From: Linyphia triangularis
Lineage: Eukaryota; Arthropoda; Arachnida; Araneae; Linyphiidae
Length of the DNA: 64,000 bases
Direction: 5' to 3'
Assembly: GCA_963978545.1 (NCBI GenBank)
Contig: OZ021733.1
Location: 28,271,330-28,335,329, forward strand
Position 1 is the stretch's first letter, and each line of letters opens with the position of its first letter. This document shows, piece after piece, positions 34,750-46,384 of the stretch. Made by a program: the position numbers and the translations under genes. Under the pieces are notes generated by a model that was not told the DNA's origin, made no database searches, and saw nothing but the letters and a program-made list of their open reading frames with translations.

Positions 34750-35420
34750 TTTATCAAATCCTTTCAATTTAAAAAAAAAATTATTAAAAAGCATTTAATA
34801 TCAGAACTTTTCAAAAATCAAAAAGGATGGTGCTTGCTACTTAAATCATACGAGCAAATATGTTAAAAGTTTAAGTAAAATTCGCAAGAATTCTTGTGAG
34901 ATTATAAACTCGGGCTCCAAAAATTATTTTAGTCCTCTTAACATGTATTTATATATCGCAAAATTTTCCTTCTAAAATACACATTACAGTTTACAAAAAT
35001 GCAAATAATTCAAACCCCGTAAATCAAATTCAAAATGAACGAACATAACAAAAAACAAAATCTGCCTATAGAAAAATAAATTAAAAAAAAAAAAGAAACA
35101 ATGAAGAAAATAGTTATTTTCGATAATAACACAATTTTGAAAAAGTTCCAGGTTAAAATAAATTTGAGGTATGCTCAATTAAAACGAAAATGTTTAAATG
35201 AAATGTGTTCAAGTCATTAGTTTCACTATGATATAAAAAAATTGGATTTACAAGCAAATACAATTAATTTTAGGTAGCTTATAGCGAGTCATGGAATTTT
35301 GTCGAATTTACTGGGAAAAGTAGTTCCCCAAATTCAGTAGGCCTAAGGCAAATGTTCCGTATGTTCCTGTGCAATTTAGTCTTTGTATTGCCTCTAAATT
35401 TATAATGGTTGATTTTATAC
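34750..35420. other. AT-rich stretch, nothing recognised
   Basis: Poly-A and poly-T rich; no supported feature. Confidence 0.4.
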
Positions 35421-35424
35421 AAAA

Positions 35425-36057
35425 CTAAGGGGTGTGGAACATCGCGCATTTTTCAATTACACTACAATATCCGCCACTGCATTAAAATTTATGGTGTTGT
35501 TCACAGTTTTCATATTTTCACTCATTTAACTAAAAACGGTCAGTTTGGCTATATTTTTGGCAATAATTTTTATATAGGCAAAAAAAAAACCGCCAAGATG
35601 ACGAATTTGGCATTACATTGCCATTTCTTGTACATGCAACAGAAAAAAAATTAATCGTTCTTGGACGATGCTCAAGGGTAGAGCGTTCTGTATAAAAGGC
35701 ACTTGTTTTTCAACTTTTGACGCTTTTACCGCATTTCTATTGGAATTTCGAAGGTGGGGACGATTAAAACACCTTAAAAGGCATTAGCACATAAATTTTA
35801 ATCAAAATCGTTAGAGCCGTTTCTTAGCAATTGCTGAAAAATATGATTTTTTCACCACTTCAACCTTATGCGCTTGCGCGATTTTGGCGAAAACCTTAAT
35901 GGTAGGTCCCATGGGCATAAGCAACGCACCAACCCGCATATCAAATTTGAACATCGTAGGTCAATTTGTTCAGGAGTTATGCTGACCACGTAAACACATC
36001 AGACATTTTTTCTAGACCATTTTTTGGAAATCAGGATGTTACAAAATGTGGAGAAAT

Positions 36058-36095
<38 letters not shown>
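35425..36095 (+). mobile_element. Poly-A-tailed retroposon-like repeat family E, copy 2
   Basis: Collinear with 10275-10905 (GGGGTGTGGAACATCGCG at the start, ATTGGAATTTCG, AATCGTTAGAGC, ATGGTAGGTCC, ATCGTAGGTCAATTTGTTC). It ends ATGTGGAGAAATGC followed by an uninterrupted A tract of about 37 bp (36059-36095). The tail in both copies argues for retroposition. No target duplication is certain. Confidence 0.7.
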
Positions 36096-36097
<2 letters not shown>

Positions 36098-36128
36098 GAT
36101 AAATACCTACTCGATAAAAATACCTACT

Positions 36129-36463
36129 TTTATGCTCAATAATGGCTAATCAGGCCGAGACCTACAACTTAACGTTAATTTCGAAACACAACGACCATAC
36201 AAGCCTAACCCGGGAGGACACCTTTGGCATGCGAGGTCAGTTGGTTGTTTTCCAGATTATCTGGCGCCGTCAGCAACACGAGGGCTATAATGCGCCGAAA
36301 CATTCGTCATTAGACAAGCCAACATACATTTACAAACACCCATGCCTAACACGGGACTCGAACCCGCAACCTCGCGGTCTAGAAGCTAGCACGCTAACCA
36401 CTATACCGTTTGGTCGGCCACATGCGAGGTCAGAGCGCTAACCATACAGCTATCACGTTGGCT
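36129..36463 (-). mobile_element. tRNA-derived SINE family B, copy 3, split by SINE A
   Basis: The 3' half (36129-36240) and 5' half (36421-36463) are separated by a SINE A. Family B blocks seen are GGTCTCGGCCTGATTAGCC and GACCTCGCATGC (minus strand). The break is flanked by the 13-bp duplication CATGCGAGGTCAG. Confidence 0.88.
36241..36420 (-). mobile_element. tRNA-derived SINE family A, copy 1
   Basis: On the minus strand: GCCGACCAAACGGTATAGTG (A-box region), B box GGTTCGAGTCCC, TGTTAGGCATGGGTGTTTG, TTCGGCGCATTATAGCCC, GCTGACGGCGCCAGATAATC, and a CAACC end. Duplications CATGCGAGGTCAG lie at 36228-36240 and 36421-36433. It is younger than the SINE B it interrupts. Confidence 0.93.
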
Positions 36464-36469
36464 ATAAAT

Positions 36470-37070
36470 TTTAGGATAATAATAAAGCTTAACTTGAAGT
36501 GATAAGCTATTTATACAGGATTTGTTCTTGCTAAAAAGCATGAATGAAAACTATGATTAAATTATATTTTGGTACCAAACAAATATACATGTACGGCTAT
36601 TCACACAAAGTACCTAAAAGAATACTTAAACTTCTACTACAAGTATCACGCAGGGTTCGGTATTACATACGTCACGCATCTATACATGCCAAATGTCACG
36701 AAATTCAAACAAAAAGTTTTGTTTTTTCACGTCTCGGGAGCTGTTGTCATGTCGGCCAAGGATCCTATGTTAAAACAGCTGCAAAGTATGTTTTCTTGCT
36801 GGAAACGTTGTTAAGGTAACATCAGTGACCCTTAACGTGAAACAATGCTCGGAATATAATTTGAGCGTTAGATCTGTGTACAAGATGTCATGAAGTAAAA
36901 CAGATATCGGTTTTTATTTTTTCATCGATTTCATGCGCTTGTTTGTATCTGGTGAGTCCTAATAGTTTATATAATTTTAACGATTTGATGATGGAACGAT
37001 TTGACTTGTTACCTTTTAGTTGATTGTTTGTAATGAGATTTCAATGGGTTCGTCATTTCACTATCGTCAG
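36470..37070. other. No recognised gene
   Basis: Two overlapping plus-strand frames of about 80-90 codons at 36544-36819 have no family signature. The GC-richer patch there may be old repeat. Confidence 0.35.
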
Positions 37071-37074
37071 TTAA

Positions 37075-37794
37075 GTGGGATCCAGTACCGAAATTTCTTC
37101 AAGAATCCCAATTTTTTTTTTCTGATTTTAAAAAATAGTTCATACATTCCTGAAGAGAATGATGTTTTTATCTTATTCCTCCGGTGATTTGAACGCCACA
37201 AAATTACCTGTGATTTAATTACTAATGGGCGTAACACATTGAAGGGTCTGCTTAAAGTGCGTTTTTCGAGCACTAGTGTCTTTCACAGATGTTGCATATT
37301 CAAATCGATATATCTTCAGAACCATTAACAATTGGAAATTCAAATTTTTGGAGCATTTAATTTATATAGTTTTAAATATTTTGTCCTCACAGAATTTTAT
37401 TTTTTTAATTCTGTTTTAAAATATAACATTTAGCGTAAAAGATAACAAAAAAAAGGAAAAATTTCAATATTTTAACTTTGAGAATTTTTTTAATTTTTTT
37501 AAATTCACCTATCAAAATTCTGTGAAGACAAAATTTTCTTTATATAATTATGTATTACAGAAAGCTTTCACTTTGAAAAAAAATTATTTTTTCTTCACTT
37601 ATATCAAAATACGCAAACATCAATTATTATGGATTTTTCTTGGTTTTTTAATTTTTCTTAAATAACTAAACACAATATTTAAAAAAACATTTTCTTAAAG
37701 ATATATAAATAGTATCTCATACATAAAATAAATTTTTGACATAAAAATGTACATAAATAAAGTTTTTATTTTTTATTTTCGGTACCGGACCCCC
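37075..37794 (-). mobile_element. TTAA-flanked MITE, GGTACCGAAA family, copy 2
   Basis: Inverted termini GGGGGTCCGGTACCGAAA (right end) and GTGGGATCCAGTACCGAAA (left) lie within TTAA (37071-37074 and 37795-37798). Nearly full-length reverse-orientation match to 9401-10114. Confidence 0.88.
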
Positions 37795-37799
37795 TTAAA

Positions 37800-38269
37800 A
37801 CCCCGAAATTTCTCACGCTCCGTATCTCTGATGTGCTAAGCATGTTGTAATTTTAAATCATACAAACAATGTAGATGTACGTGAAATTGTTTCGCCTTCT
37901 TAATTGGAAAATTGTATTTATACCGATAAAAATTAGAATCTAAAAAAAACCTAAATATGTTTATTTATCGTTGACTGATTAAATGAAGAATTTTAAAATG
38001 GGAGAGTAAATTAATGCATAAATTCATCTTATGGCATTGTGTTTTAACCTTATTTTCTTAAACATTTCAATAAAATCTAACTTTAAAAAAGGAAATTTAA
38101 TTTTTCCCAATCGACTATTCAATCAATGTAAATCTTTTCTTAACAGTTTATTGGAGCTATAAAAATACAATTTTTATTATTATATTTAAATACAATTTTT
38201 ATGTTACTTTTGTTCATAACTTATTTCATCTGCAAATATATTTGATGTGTGAAACAGATAGCAGAACCA
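37800..38269. other. AT-rich stretch, nothing recognised
   Basis: No supported feature. Confidence 0.4.
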
Positions 38270-38277
38270 GTGCTAGA

Positions 38278-38848
38278 AGTGTGGGTAGACGCGGGGTGAC
38301 GCGTCCCCCCACTTCTAAATTCACTGAAATCCATCCCCCCCCCCCTCCCCACACTTTTAAAACACTCAATCTGTCTAAAAACTACTAAAGAAAAATAACA
38401 TTAACCTTTTAATATAGTAACACTGTGAAAAAATGATTTAAAGTTTTCAAATGTAAAAAAAAAGAACTATTTATTATATATATATCATACTACTTTGTAT
38501 TAAGATATAAGCATTTTTATTAACAAATACTGTTACTCTTGGTCAACTTTTAACTGTGGAGGAATTTTCTTTAAAGTTCAGTTTCTATTCTTGTTTCATA
38601 AAAAGACAAGCCATAAAAAAAAAAAAAAAAAAATTCTCAATTAGTTTAATTTCATGAAAGTATGCACATTTAGAAACACTATTTAAATATAAATAAACAG
38701 TTATGTATATAATGTTGAATTATTACCTCACTTTATCTTTTGCTTCCAAATTAAAAAAAAAAGGGGGGGGGGGAGGGGAGGGAGCACTTGTTACCAACTT
38801 TTGGGCAGCCCCCCCTCCCACTTTTTTTGTCCCAAATTTCCACCACTG
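38278..38848. mobile_element. hAT MITE with perfect TSD
   Basis: The left end CAGTGCTAGAAGTGTGGG and the right end, inverted, CAGTGGTGGAAATTTGGG. Perfect 8-bp duplication AGCAGAAC (38270-38277 and 38849-38856). Long G or C runs sit inside both ends. No transposase. Confidence 0.93.
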
Positions 38849-39040
38849 AGCAGAACATATATTTAAAAAACTCGTGGAATGTTTTGTAAAAATAAATCCT
38901 TTAAAATACAAGTTACAATGCCTATATTTTACGATTCTTAGTAAAAATAGGATGATTTTGTAGAAAAATAATCATTCTTTTTTTCCGAAAAGTAGGAGTC
39001 ACATAAACTACATTAATATATATTCTGACTATATCACAAA

Positions 39041-39218
39041 AAAAGCTCTCGTTACTTTATCTACCGTTGTCAGTTGCCACGGAAACAAGACTAAGCCCAT
39101 TTTTCACGGTGGTGGTCCAAAAGAAAGTCATACATTATTCGTATTGTAAGCTTATTGGACACCAATTTTCTGTATGCTTCACCCTTATTATAAGTCAAGA
39201 GACAAAAAATTATGTCTG
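39041..39218 (+). repeat. Dispersed repeat family G, copy 4
   Basis: Diverged copy: GTTGCCACGGAAACAAGACTA, GCCCATTTTTCACGG, TATTCGTATTGTAAGC, GACACCAATTTTCTG and TCACCCTTATTATAAGTC follow the family order. Confidence 0.6.
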
Positions 39219-39518
39219 TAATAGTTAGGTTAGCACAGAAAAGTCTGGGATTATTATAACATAATACTTGAACATAGTGCTAGATTTGATGAATACTTGC
39301 TTTTTTTAGTATAATTGTATTAATTACACGTATAAAAATTTCTATATATTAACTTTTTCCTGTGGTAAAGAATTTTCAGTGAAGAAAGTTTAATACATAT
39401 GTGTTGGTTGGTTTTGTTATGCGTCTTTGATAGAGTAATATGAGGAATTTCAGAAAAAAGAACAATTCTTCCATTTAATAAATTTCAGTTGATAATTTGT
39501 TGTAGTCTGTTGTATTAA

Positions 39519-40068
39519 GGGGGTCCGGCACTTCCATAGGAGCCCATGTTAAATTCAACAACTTTGGGGCATCTCATTTAATAACTGATTCTTCAAACAT
39601 TATGAAGCTTTCACCGTATAATATTTAGATACTTTTGAATACTTTAATACTTTTGTTGTTTTTTAAAAATTAAAATAATTATGATTTTCTAAAAATAGGT
39701 TTAAGAAATTTTTTTAAATTTTAGACTAATTTTTTTTTTTTAAGTATGCTACTTATCAATAATTTCTCGTGTTAAAGTACTTAAATACATTAGAGAAACA
39801 TGTAAAAAAATTTCAAGCATTTATGTCATATAGATTTTAAGCTATGTGCCCCCAAACATGAAAAAACGGCATTTTGAGAAATTCGACTTTGAAGTTAAAA
39901 ACATGCTTTAAATACCTACATTTTGTTTACTTCAAAAAATTATTAAAAATACTTTGAAATAAGATAATTACAAATGCGACATCATTTTAAAAAGAAAAAT
40001 GTATATTTTGATAAACAGTAATAAACTCGAAATTAATAATCTGAAATTTTTTTATGTGCCGGACCCCC
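39519..40068 (+). mobile_element. TTAA-type MITE, third family
   Basis: The left end GGGGGTCCGGCACTTCC lies after TTAA (39515-39518). The right end, inverted, is GGGGGTCCGGCACATAA. The right TTAA is lost (ATGT follows). It shares only the outer GGGGGTCCGG with the two other TTAA families in this window. Confidence 0.75.
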
Positions 40069-40084
40069 ATGTGTGTCTTCAACT

Positions 40085-40405
40085 TCCCTAATAGCACAAC
40101 AACGTCGGCCGATATCACTCAAGATTGGCCCATCCGATATAAACCACTGTTAACCGGCCCTTGTCATGGATCTTGGCCAATATCGCCCAATTCTAGATTT
40201 AATATACTGGACATTTTAAAATGTTGATCCACAGTTTTAAAATTTCAATATTTTTAATAGCAAAGAACGGAAGGCTAAAATAAATATGTTTTGAAACGTT
40301 TTTGACAAGTGCATTAAAAAAAAAAATGAGTATTTTGGAATGATGCTCGAGTTTCGGCCAGGATAATCTTCAAAAACCACAGTTTCTGACATTGGCCAAT
40401 ACTGC
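40085..40405 (-). repeat. Dispersed TIR-like repeat family F, copy 2
   Basis: Outer end CCCTAATAGCACAACAACGT followed by CGGCCGATATC and many TTGGCC/GGCCAAT dyads; the far end, inverted, begins TATCACAGCAGTATTGGCC. The interior matches 6340-6668 in reverse (TTTTGGAATGATGCTCGAG). Confidence 0.65.
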
Positions 40406-40409
40406 TGTG

Positions 40410-40860
40410 ATACCTTGATTAAATTATTAAAAAAAAAAAAAAACTAAAAATACTCTTTAAAACAAATGCACTAAAAAAATGTTCTACTTCTTTTACATCG
40501 ATTGAAAATATAAGTATGAGACACTCATGTAAACGGTTTGAAAAGAATTGTTCTATGGATAAATTGTTAGTTTATTAAAACAAACTTTTTGTTTTTCCCT
40601 TTGAGAGCATTTTAATAATATTAGTGTATAATATTCTACTATAAGAAAGATGTATATTCTGGATTGAAGAAATGCAATTAAATTATTGTATTAAATAACC
40701 TGGCTTGAATTCAATTTAGTACCGAGAAATGCAATACATTTTTACAGAATTTAATTTAATATATAATAGCTCATAAATTGTGTTTAAGAAATAAATCGGA
40801 GTAATGAAATGCAGCAATCTCTAAACGTTACTAATTACTTTCATATTGTCTTCTCTAACA
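40410..40860. other. AT-rich stretch, nothing recognised
   Basis: No supported feature. Confidence 0.4.
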
Positions 40861-40869
40861 ATGAAGGTA

Positions 40870-42110
40870 TGCAACAACACATTTACCCCTTTTTATAACT
40901 TCAGCACTCAATTCAAAACGCTTTGCCTCTAAAACTCTTCTATCTCACTTTCAAGCAATCATGAAAACGGCCTTAACATTATAAGCTCCTTTATAAGCAA
41001 TACCTCGATGTAATCCAAACATAACTGATAAAATACCTTCAAGCAATCAAAAACGATTGCTACAAAGATGCATCTAAAAATACCACCCGGCAATAGTCTT
41101 CTAAAACGTCTCCAAGCAATTAAGACGCCACCACAATGCATATAAATACCTTGCATTATACCTTCACGCAATCCAAAATAATCTTAACACTAAAATCTCC
41201 TTCAAAAATAAAACTTTAACAAACACTTCTCATGAAATATCTTGACCTAATGCAAAACGATTACTACAAAAATACAACTTATAATGCTGCCGAGCAATAT
41301 TCTTAACACTAAACTCTTTAACACCTTAACGCTCTAACACCTTAATGCTAAAACGCTTTAACACCTTAACGCAAAACGCTTTAACATCTTAACGCTAAAC
41401 GCTCTAACACCTTAACGCTAATCGCTCTAACACCTTAACGCTAATCGCTCTAACACCTTAACGCTAATCGCTCTAACACCTTAACGCTAATCGCTCTAAC
41501 ACCTTAACGCTAATCGCTCTAACACCTTAACGCTAATCGCTCTAACACCTTAACGCTAATCGCTCTAACACCTTAACGCTAATCGCTCTAACACCTTAAC
41601 GCTAAAAGCTCATTTACAAAGGATGCCACAACGTTATGCAAAAGGATCACTATAAAAATACAACTTATAATGTAGCCGTGCAATAATCTCAACACCTTTA
41701 CACTAAACGCTTTAACGCCTTATCGCTAAACGATTTAACACCTAAACGCTCATTTACAAAGGATGCCACTACGTCATGCAAAACAATCACTATAAAAATA
41801 CAACTTATAATGTGGCCATGCGATATTCTTAACATCCTTAACACTAAACGCTTTAACACCTTAACGCCAAACAATCCTTTTCAAAGGATGCCCCAAAGTT
41901 ATCCAAAACACCTGCCATAAAATACCTTCACTCAATGCAAAACGATCGCTACATAAAACACATCTTATAATGCTGTCAAGCAACATAGTATAAAACTCTT
42001 CTGCCAAACTTTCATGCAATCCAAAACGCCACCACAACGCGTATAAGACCCTTCTCGCATGATACCTTCACGCAATCCAAAACTCAAGCGTCACTTACCC
42101 ACATCATCCC
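40870..42110 (+). repeat. A+C-rich degenerate tandem block
   Basis: Strongly strand-asymmetric DNA (few G on the plus strand) made of recurring phrases: CAATCCAAAAC, CCTTCACGCAATCC, AAAATACAACTTATAATG, AAACGCTTTAACACC. A longer unit of about 123 bp (CTCATTTACAAAGGATGCCAC onwards) occurs at least twice, near 41609 and 41748. Open frames on it are compositional. Confidence 0.85.
41312..41605 (+). repeat. 23-bp minisatellite core
   Basis: About twelve units of CGCTCTAACACCTTAACGCTAAT, at least eight of them identical in a row between about 41400 and 41595. It sits inside the larger A+C-rich block. Confidence 0.95.
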
Positions 42111-42436
42111 CTTTACAAAAAAAAAAAGTCCTCTACGTAACAAAAAATTAAAACTCTTCTTGTAAGAGTTAGTTCTGCGAGTTCCTTGCCAGCACTTTAT
42201 CTCATTCCAGTATCAAGAATCTTCTTTGCGAGCGAGGGAGCCTCATTCGCGTAAAAAAGCTATATTTACAGTATACTTTGTAGTTTGCCAAGTTATCTTA
42301 TCCCCTTTTACCAAAGAAGTTCTCGCTTAAGCTGTGAGGTGGAATACTTGAACTCTTTCAACAGAGGAAGACATTTGGATTGTCATCCCTGGTTTTCTGG
42401 ATTTTCAGCTATGGAACTGAGAGGAATTCTTTGAAG

Positions 42437-42520
42437 ATGAAGTGCTTTGGTGTGGTGAGGAACGTTTTATTTGGAATTCTTTGGGACGTTTCATCGACGG
42501 TGGTTTCGGCAAGTACTTGA
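42437..42520 (+). CDS. Weak candidate: signal-peptide-like short ORF or exon
   Basis: 27 codons from ATG (MKCFGVVRNVLFGILWDVSS then a TVVSAS end) to a stop. They have the shape of a signal peptide: a basic residue early, a hydrophobic middle and small residues at the end. A GT dinucleotide at 42513 could be a splice donor but matches the consensus poorly. The surrounding 42220-42520 is GC-richer than the flanks, as an exon with 5'-UTR would be. An upstream short ORF overlaps in front. No homology recognised. Confidence 0.2.
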   Translation: MKCFGVVRNVLFGILWDVSSTVVSAST

Positions 42521-42524
42521 ATTT

Positions 42525-43810
42525 GGATTGATGGTCTAATATCTATATCGATTCATTAAGTATAATTTTTGTGTTAATGAAACTCCGTACTTAAATTAGT
42601 TGCGAGCCAATTAGAAATAGTATTATTAATCTCTTACACTTCTAATATATGTTTTATTAAAAATGATATAGTATTTGTTTGTACATATGGTTCTATGGAA
42701 CACTAACTATTTTATATGGTACTATGTAACAATACTATCAAGCGTAACAAATTTTATTTAATGTCATTTTTATTTAGAAAAGTTTTGAGTGATTTATATT
42801 TCTTACATTTCTTTTAAATTCAAAATAAATATAATTTTTATTTTAGACATATTTTATTCAAGTATTAAAAAGGATAAAGGATTTTTTCAGTGTATATGGT
42901 TTTATATAATACTAACTATTTTATTTGGTACTATGTAACATAAGTATCTATATTCATAGATCTAATACAAACAGACATTCTTTCTAAATTTAAAGCCGTT
43001 ATAAATAGTAAATTTATCATACTTAAAAATATGTTTTGTGGAAAAAAACAAAATTTTTAATTCACACGTATTTCCGATTATAAATATGCTTGCAAAAAAC
43101 AAATAATTAAAAATGCAATGCAAGTGCATTATGTATTATATCAAATCTCAAATGAATGTATTAAATATACATTTTCCCTAGAGGGTATTTGTATTAAACT
43201 AGTACTAAATTTCTTAAATTGTATGGCATCAGAAAAAACCATATTTCGACCTATTTTTTTGTTACTTATATACCATACCATTGCTTTTTGAAAGCCATGA
43301 TTTGGCACGATAAAAACGTCATGCTTTTTGAAAGTTGAACTGTAATTCTAATCACACCGGAAAGATTATAAATAAAATTCAACTTTGAAGATGGGAGAAA
43401 GTGATATACGATATAAGAAAAATAATTATTAGATATAGTTTTTTTTCTCCTTGTACCATAACAATTCCCCCTTCTTCCTAGTATGTACAAATCAAATTTC
43501 AGGTCATTCTAACCAGAGATATTTTTTTTTTACATATTCTTTAAAGTTGAACTTTAGTTATAAACTCCCTGTATATTTGAACATGATTAGAAGATATATA
43601 TATATATTTTTTTTTTATTTTTCGGCAATCAAATTCACTTTAAATGCTATAAGATATCTACGTAATACTTAATATAAATTTTTATAATTAAACACGACAA
43701 TGAAAATTTACAAGCGAAGTCGTATAAAATTGGCCAACTCTGGACTCTTTTGCCTGCCAATTATCTTGAGAAAAAAAAGAAATTCAGCATCAACTTCTTG
43801 CTCGGATTTA
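42525..43810. other. AT-rich stretch, nothing recognised
   Basis: Short direct repeats (TGGTACTATGTAACA near 42716 and 42930) but no gene or element boundary. Confidence 0.4.
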
Positions 43811-43818
43811 TTTTTTAA

Positions 43819-44496
43819 GGGGGTCTGGAACATAAAATTCTAAAATCTTTATTTTTGAACTATTTTTCTGAAAATTTTGATGGAGTAATGTATGATGCTT
43901 TGAAACTTAAAAACTATTTAAAATTTTTAAATTTAAAAAGTATTTTTTTTTTAAATAAAAACTTCAAAATGTTGACATTTCGTAAATTTGATATATCTAA
44001 AAAACTTTTTTAAAAAATTACTTCATTATTCCATAAAATTACTTCTTATAACTCGTATCAAAAAATTTCTCTATGATTTTTCAGTAAAGCAATAAGAAAA
44101 AATTTAAAAAAAAAAAAAATTCTCAAAAACTATATAAAATTCATAGTATGCTAAGTTTCAAAAACTTTTTTAGAAAATTTAAAGGAAAAAGCATTCTCGA
44201 AGACAAATTAAAGAAATATGTATGAAAAATATTTGTGAAAAGTTTCATAGATTCATGTCAAGTTTAAGTTATATCAATTTAAACTCAAGAAAGGGACAAA
44301 AAGCCATCAAAGAGAAAAACAGTTTCAAAGTTCAAGATCGCTTGTCTGAGATACAGTTGTCACGTAAAAAAAATTACATATTTAAATTTCTACTAATGAT
44401 AGAAACAAAATTGTTATGCCATCTTACTCAATAATATTTGTATTATTTTTTACAATAATAAATTTCTTTTTGAGAATTTTAAAATTTTTGATCCCC
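43819..44496 (-). mobile_element. TTAA-flanked MITE, second family, copy 2
   Basis: The left end GGGGGTCTGGAACATAAAAT lies after TTAA (43815-43818). The right end, inverted, GGGGATCAAAAATTTTAAAA lies before TTAA (44497-44500). Collinear in reverse with 14132-14852. Confidence 0.85.
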
Positions 44497-44742
44497 TTAA
44501 TTTTAGATCCAAAAAGGGCATTTTTTATTGCTGAAAAATTAATGCAACTCCAATAAAAATTCGAAACTAAGCTGTTTTTTGCTTGATTTACTGGTGGTTT
44601 TTCATGTAAATATCCCATCCACTGATCTCCAGTTTTTTCAGCGATACACTAAAATTTACCACTGTTCAGGAGTTTTCTATAAAAATTAAACTAGGATGAG
44701 CAGACTTTATCTTCTGCCCACATATTCCTATTGGCTGACGAC

Positions 44743-45366
44743 TAGAGGTCGGAAATATCGATCAAAATAAATATCGATACTATATCGTTGCATAGGAAAT
44801 AATATCGATAAAATATCGATATATCGATGCATGATTTTTTTATTTTTATTTTTTTATTTTCAATTTTGCCAGAAACGAAGTTTTTCGAGACAAACTTCTA
44901 CTTATCATGAATTCATGCCAAAATTGTTTTAATAAATAAATAATAATTTTTATTTTTTATTTTTAAAGAAGAAATTTTGAAAGTAGTTTACCGCATATTT
45001 TGCTGATAGAGATGTTTTTAATATTTAAAATTAGATGCAAATTCCAGGCACACGTTGGCAACTGAAACGGCACTATGTTAATGACTACTAATAAATGATC
45101 TTATCTTTCCGTTACCTTATGTTTTCTTTTTGGTTAGGGTGCCATTTTAACTGTCTCTCAGCCAAGTTCAAACTTTAGTTTTGAAGGTTTTGAAAAGGGA
45201 ATAAAGAAAATCGAAAAAACACATGGAACTATAAAACGATCATCAAAAAACTAAAAAAGTTTGAAAATATCGATAAATTGGTGACTTGTATCGATATTTT
45301 TAATATCGATATTTTGAGAAAAATATCGATATAAATATCGTCGTATCGATATATTGCCGACGTCTA
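44743..45366 (+). mobile_element. hAT MITE, ATCGAT-rich family, copy 3
   Basis: Starts TAGAGGTCGGAAATATCGAT and ends, inverted, TAGACGTCGGCAATATATCG. Interior collinear with 22327-22979 (CCAGGCACACGTTGGCAA, GGGTGCCATTTTAACTGTCT). No matching 8-bp duplication found (CTGACGAC versus TTCTATAG). Confidence 0.9.
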
Positions 45367-45759
45367 TTCTATAGACACTAAAACAGCTTTAGCTACTAAC
45401 TTTTAGAGGCGGGCCTTAGGACTTTTATTGGAGCTTTTAGTGCGCCGAATACATCAATATATGTATATTTAATTATTATCGATTTAACAATAGATAGCAT
45501 TTCAGAAAATTAAAAAAAAATATTGACTTTTTTACTGTCTTAAGAAAATTACAATTGATAATTGAATATTATTTTTTTTCTTCAAATAATTATTTTCATT
45601 ATTAATAAAGGAAAGTCTATAAAAGAAGTGACTCTTTCGTTCCAACGTGACAGTACAAATTGGCCTAATTTTTATTGAAAGCTAGAACAACTCGTATTGT
45701 CAGTTTGGAAGTGTTTAAACTGTACTTCCAGATTACCCTGTTTAGTCGATATCAATTTT

Positions 45760-45970
45760 GAGAAGATAACGGTTGAAATCGTTCATTTCATTTATTGAAA
45801 GAATCACTATTTGTCGCAGCATTTGTTACAGCCAATTTTAATAAATTGTCCCAATAAAGATTTAGTTAAGTTGTTCCTGTATTTATTCTTGATGAAAACT
45901 ATCTTGCTGAAAGCTTCTTTATATAGTTTCTTCAAGCACATAGTGAAGAACTCTGTTCTGCATAATTAAC
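45760..45970 (-). pseudogene. Very decayed hAT transposase C-terminus (tentative)
   Basis: One minus-strand frame reads FTMCLKKLYKEAFSKIVFIK, then NKYRNNLTKSLLGQF. This loosely follows the hATC pattern FSxxxxIKxKxRxxLTxxxLxxLL. A GCGGGCCGC motif at 46078-46086, common near some hAT ends, lies nearby. The match is short and may be chance. Confidence 0.25.
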
Positions 45971-46384
45971 ACATACTATTTGGGATAAATTAAAATTATG
46001 TAAAAAAAAGTCCATATCGTGAGCTTGATTTTTTTTTACCCTTTCTGTCCTGCCGGTGGGCCGCAGAAAAGTCTATCGCGGGCCGCGTAGTGGCTAATGC
46101 TGCACTAAAGCAATGTCATCACTATAGATATATTAGAACTATCATTTTCTGACTAAGAGATACTGAATTCATCGACTTTGGACTCGCCTCTGAATCCATC
46201 AAAAAAGTCACTTAGACGTGCAACAATAACTAGCAAACACAGATATTGGAGAAACAACCGGAAGTTAAAACTTGAAAATACTGTGTATTAAAAAAAATCG
46301 TGAAATATAACACGTGTAAGTAGCAACTAATTTACTTTTTTTCATGCTATAAAGCAACCAAAGCGACCTGGCATGTGAACAAAG

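Noticed and set aside
36142..36441. 99-codon frame
   Set aside because: Composed of SINE B and inserted SINE A sequence read in sense of the + strand.
38723..38911. 62-codon frame with proline and glycine runs
   Set aside because: Produced by poly-G/poly-C tracts at the end of a hAT MITE.
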